From positions 1-7,239 of the forward strand of contig CAMDOJ010000091.1 in the NCBI GenBank assembly GCA_945903555.1: a stretch of DNA of 7,239 nucleotides, given 5' to 3'. This DNA comes from Chthoniobacter flavus (GTDB taxonomy: Bacteria > Verrucomicrobiota > Verrucomicrobiia > Chthoniobacterales > Terrimicrobiaceae). Shown piece after piece: positions 5,568-7,239 of this stretch; position 1 is the stretch's first letter; each line of letters opens with the position of its first letter. The notes beneath the pieces are model-generated. The model was not told where the DNA came from and searched no databases. It saw only the letters and a program-made list of their open reading frames with translations. The position numbers and the translations under genes were made by a program.

Positions 5568-7239
5568 TTACGGATTGGTTTCGGCGTTGAGGAATCCGAC
5601 CGTGGTGGCGTCGGCACGGACCGTCGCTATGGCTTGGGTGAGATTTTGCCTGTTGCGGTAGGCGGCGGCAGTGAGAGTGGTGTTGAGTGACAGGGTGACT
5701 CCGTAGTGCTCGATCTCCACAGAGGCGGGATTTCGCGCTAGGATACACATGAAGCCGGTCATACTCGTGGGAGCGAAAAGTCGCACCTGAGGTAGGATCG
5801 GGGAAGTGGTGGTGGCGGCCACGACCACCTCGGCGTCCTTGCCGGTTACCCAGACCATGTCGTGATCCACGGGCGTGTCTCCGTTATTCAGGCTGCCGGC
5901 GAGGACGGTGCGGCTACCGAGCACGGGGCCTGTGGAGGCCACGGCGATGTCTGGTCGATTCTCGAGGCTGTTTCGACGACCGAAGCTTGATCCGTATGTT
6001 TGGATGATGGCGGCGTTGTTATTGGCACGATCCACCACCACATAGCCGGTAAGTGTGCCAGTGGTTTCATTGGCACCGATGGTCCGGAGCGATGTGCCGC
6101 TCAGGGTGTAAACCAAGATTCCGGTGTCCTGCGGCGTGAACGCCCAACTTGTCGAGCGCACGGTTCCGATGACGGTGCTTCCAATTCTCGTGGTGACATC
6201 CACCGCGTAGGATCCGGCGGTGGCCGAGGACATACCGCCGGGCACGGTGTAGTTTGAAGAAGTCGCGCCGCTGATAGCCACGCCGTTGCGATACCATTGG
6301 TAGGCCACAGTGGCGTTACCGGGAGGCAGGCCGCCGAGGTTGCTCACTGAAAAAGTCGCATTCGCTCCCGCGCTGAAGCTCTGGTTCACTGGCCCAGAGA
6401 TCGCAAAGGTCGCTGCCGCTAGCAGCTTGAAGGCGAGATTGGGCGAGGCCACAGTCTGGTTTGCCGCGTTCTTCAGCACCACATGGTAGTAGCCTGCCGT
6501 GGCCGCGGAGGCGGCTCCCGGATTGTAGGTCGTGCCAGTAGCTCCAGCGATGGCCACGCCGTTCTTGAACCATTGGTAGGTAAGCGGGTTGTTGCTCGGA
6601 TTGTTGGCCGTGACGGCAAGCACCGGTGCGGGCTGCGTGTTATAGGCTTGGAACGCCACATTGCCAATCGTATCGAAGGAGGCGATCACTGGCATGGGGG
6701 CGGGGGCAACTTGGATCGCAACCCATTTCGCGGCACTACTGCCGAAGGCATTGTTAGCCGTGACAGTGATAAGGAAGTTCCCGGAGACGGTGGGCGTTCC
6801 AGCGATCAATCCGGTTGTGGCATTCCAAGTCGTTCCGGCTGGAAGGCCGCGGTAGACCGCGTAGGAGACGTGAGGTGGGTTCGAGGCCGTGATTTGGTAG
6901 CGGAACGGCATGCCTTGTGTTGCGGGGGCTGTGGCGTTGCTGGTCACCGTGATCTTCGGTGCGATGGCTAATGCCAAGACGGCATTGCCCGTTCCCGAGG
7001 AATTAGTAGCCCCTAGGTTCACCGAGAAATTCCCTAATGCCGTTGGTTTGCCGCTGATCAGGCCGGTTGTGGCATTGACGGTCAAGCCAGGGGGAAGCCC
7101 GCTGGCGGTGTAACTGGTAGGGCTATGGCTCGCGGTGATCTGGTAAGTGAAGGCGGCACTTATTTCACCCTTGCCTGTGCTTTGACTAGTGATGACTGGA
7201 GTCAAACTGCGGGCCAGACGGAATCCTGTCTTGACAGAA
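5568..7239 (-). CDS. Secreted or surface protein with tandem Ig-type modules, 5'-truncated by the window edge
   Basis: The frame is open to the right window edge, so the N-terminus and any signal peptide are missing; about 556 residues are visible. Numbering from a TTG codon at 7205: residues 4-83 and 84-167 are two putative-Ig (He_PIG-like) repeats, each with YQITAS, a GLPPG/GLPAG turn and NATTGLI(S/A)GxPT. Residues about 170-262 and 263-358 are two Ig-like modules with paired QWFKNGVAIAGATGTTY and QWYRNGVAISGATSSNY, each followed by an AGYY/AGSY strand. Residues 359-545 form a C-terminal domain (GILVYTLSGTS, GTLTGYVVVDRANN) that I cannot name. The composition is rich in Ala, Thr, Ser, Asn and Gly and almost free of Cys, as in exported extracellular proteins. 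No C-terminal membrane anchor or PEP-CTERM sorting signal is visible. Such arrays usually serve adhesion or spacing of carbohydrate-active domains; the role here is unknown. The TTG at 7205 is internal, not the start. Confidence 0.92.
   Translation of the reverse strand, partial: SVKTGFRLARSLTPVITSQSTGKGEISAAFTYQITASHSPTSYTASGLPPGLTVNATTGLISGKPTALGNFSVNLGATNSSGTGNAVLALAIAPKITVTSNATAPATQGMPFRYQITASNPPHVSYAVYRGLPAGTTWNATTGLIAGTPTVSGNFLITVTANNAFGSSAAKWVAIQVAPAPMPVIASFDTIGNVAFQAYNTQPAPVLAVTANNPSNNPLTYQWFKNGVAIAGATGTTYNPGAASAATAGYYHVVLKNAANQTVASPNLAFKLLAAATFAISGPVNQSFSAGANATFSVSNLGGLPPGNATVAYQWYRNGVAISGATSSNYTVPGGMSSATAGSYAVDVTTRIGSTVIGTVRSTSWAFTPQDTGILVYTLSGTSLRTIGANETTGTLTGYVVVDRANNNAAIIQTYGSSFGRRNSLENRPDIAVASTGPVLGSRTVLAGSLNNGDTPVDHDMVWVTGKDAEVVVAATTTSPILPQVRLFAPTSMTGFMCILARNPASVEIEHYGVTLSLNTTLTAAAYRNRQNLTQAIATVRADATTVGFLNAETNP
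6255..6600 (-). repeat. Two diverged copies of an Ig-like module at DNA level
   Basis: The DNA encoding the QW(F/Y)xNGVAI(A/S)GAT strands recurs around 6255-6305 and 6525-6585. Both copies share GCCACGCCGTT and CCATTGGTAGG on the plus strand. This reflects module duplication inside the gene, not a mobile repeat. Confidence 0.7.
6780..7115 (-). repeat. Two diverged copies of a putative-Ig module at DNA level
   Basis: The plus strand shows CCGGTTGTGGCATT in both copies, near 6810-6825 and 7061-7076, each preceded by a GATCA-containing stretch and followed by sequence for the GLPxG turn. The spacing of about 250 bases equals one 82-84-residue module. The copies have clearly diverged elsewhere, so the duplication is not recent. 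Confidence 0.7.

Noticed and set aside
6483..6971. 162-codon plus-strand frame inside the Ig-module gene
   Set aside because: Its Gly/Arg/Val-rich repetitive text mirrors the repeated modules of the minus-strand gene and shows no domain of its own.
7226..7237. CTGTCTTGACAG-like inverted repeat near the right edge
   Set aside because: It is five base pairs inside an open coding frame and is expected by chance.

Overview
The window reads as bacterial chromosomal DNA, dense in genes and of moderate to high G+C. The taxonomic hints are indirect. A large secreted protein built from putative-Ig (He_PIG-like) and Ig-like modules, an NqrF-type reductase module and an AraC regulator with a proline-rich tail would all fit Verrucomicrobiota. 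This is an impression from family style and no marker gene proves it.

Layout, left to right. (1) 1-735 (+): the 3' three quarters of moaA, the radical-SAM enzyme that starts molybdenum cofactor synthesis. (2) 749-1513 (+): a TSUP (TauE/SafE-like) anion transporter, very probably co-transcribed with moaA. (3) 1514-1878: an intergenic stretch. Its right part, on the minus strand, holds a frame-disrupted remnant that looks like the N-terminal region of an FdhF/YdeP-type molybdopterin oxidoreductase. (4) 1879-4221 (-): a 780-residue three-part redox protein, the centrepiece of the window. It joins a membrane di-iron desaturase/hydroxylase domain, a MocE-like Rieske [2Fe-2S] ferredoxin domain and an NqrF-like FAD/NAD(P)H reductase domain. 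(5) 4222-4367: a divergent promoter region. (6) 4368-5264 (+): an AraC-family regulator, the natural candidate to control the fusion gene. (7) 5289-5486 (+): a short coding-like fragment of unknown family, perhaps the 3' end of a lost gene. (8) 5568-7239 (-): the 3' part of a large secreted or surface protein with repeated Ig-type modules, cut by the window's right edge.

How the parts may work together. The fusion protein carries, in one chain, the three roles that rhizopine-type MocD/MocE/MocF systems split among an oxygenase, a Rieske ferredoxin and a reductase. It therefore looks like a self-sufficient NAD(P)H- and O2-dependent monooxygenase or desaturase, switched by the divergent AraC protein in response to an unknown inducer. 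The left side was probably a molybdoenzyme neighbourhood: moaA survives intact, while the oxidoreductase-like reading frame beside it has decayed. No tRNA, rRNA, CRISPR array or intact mobile element was seen.
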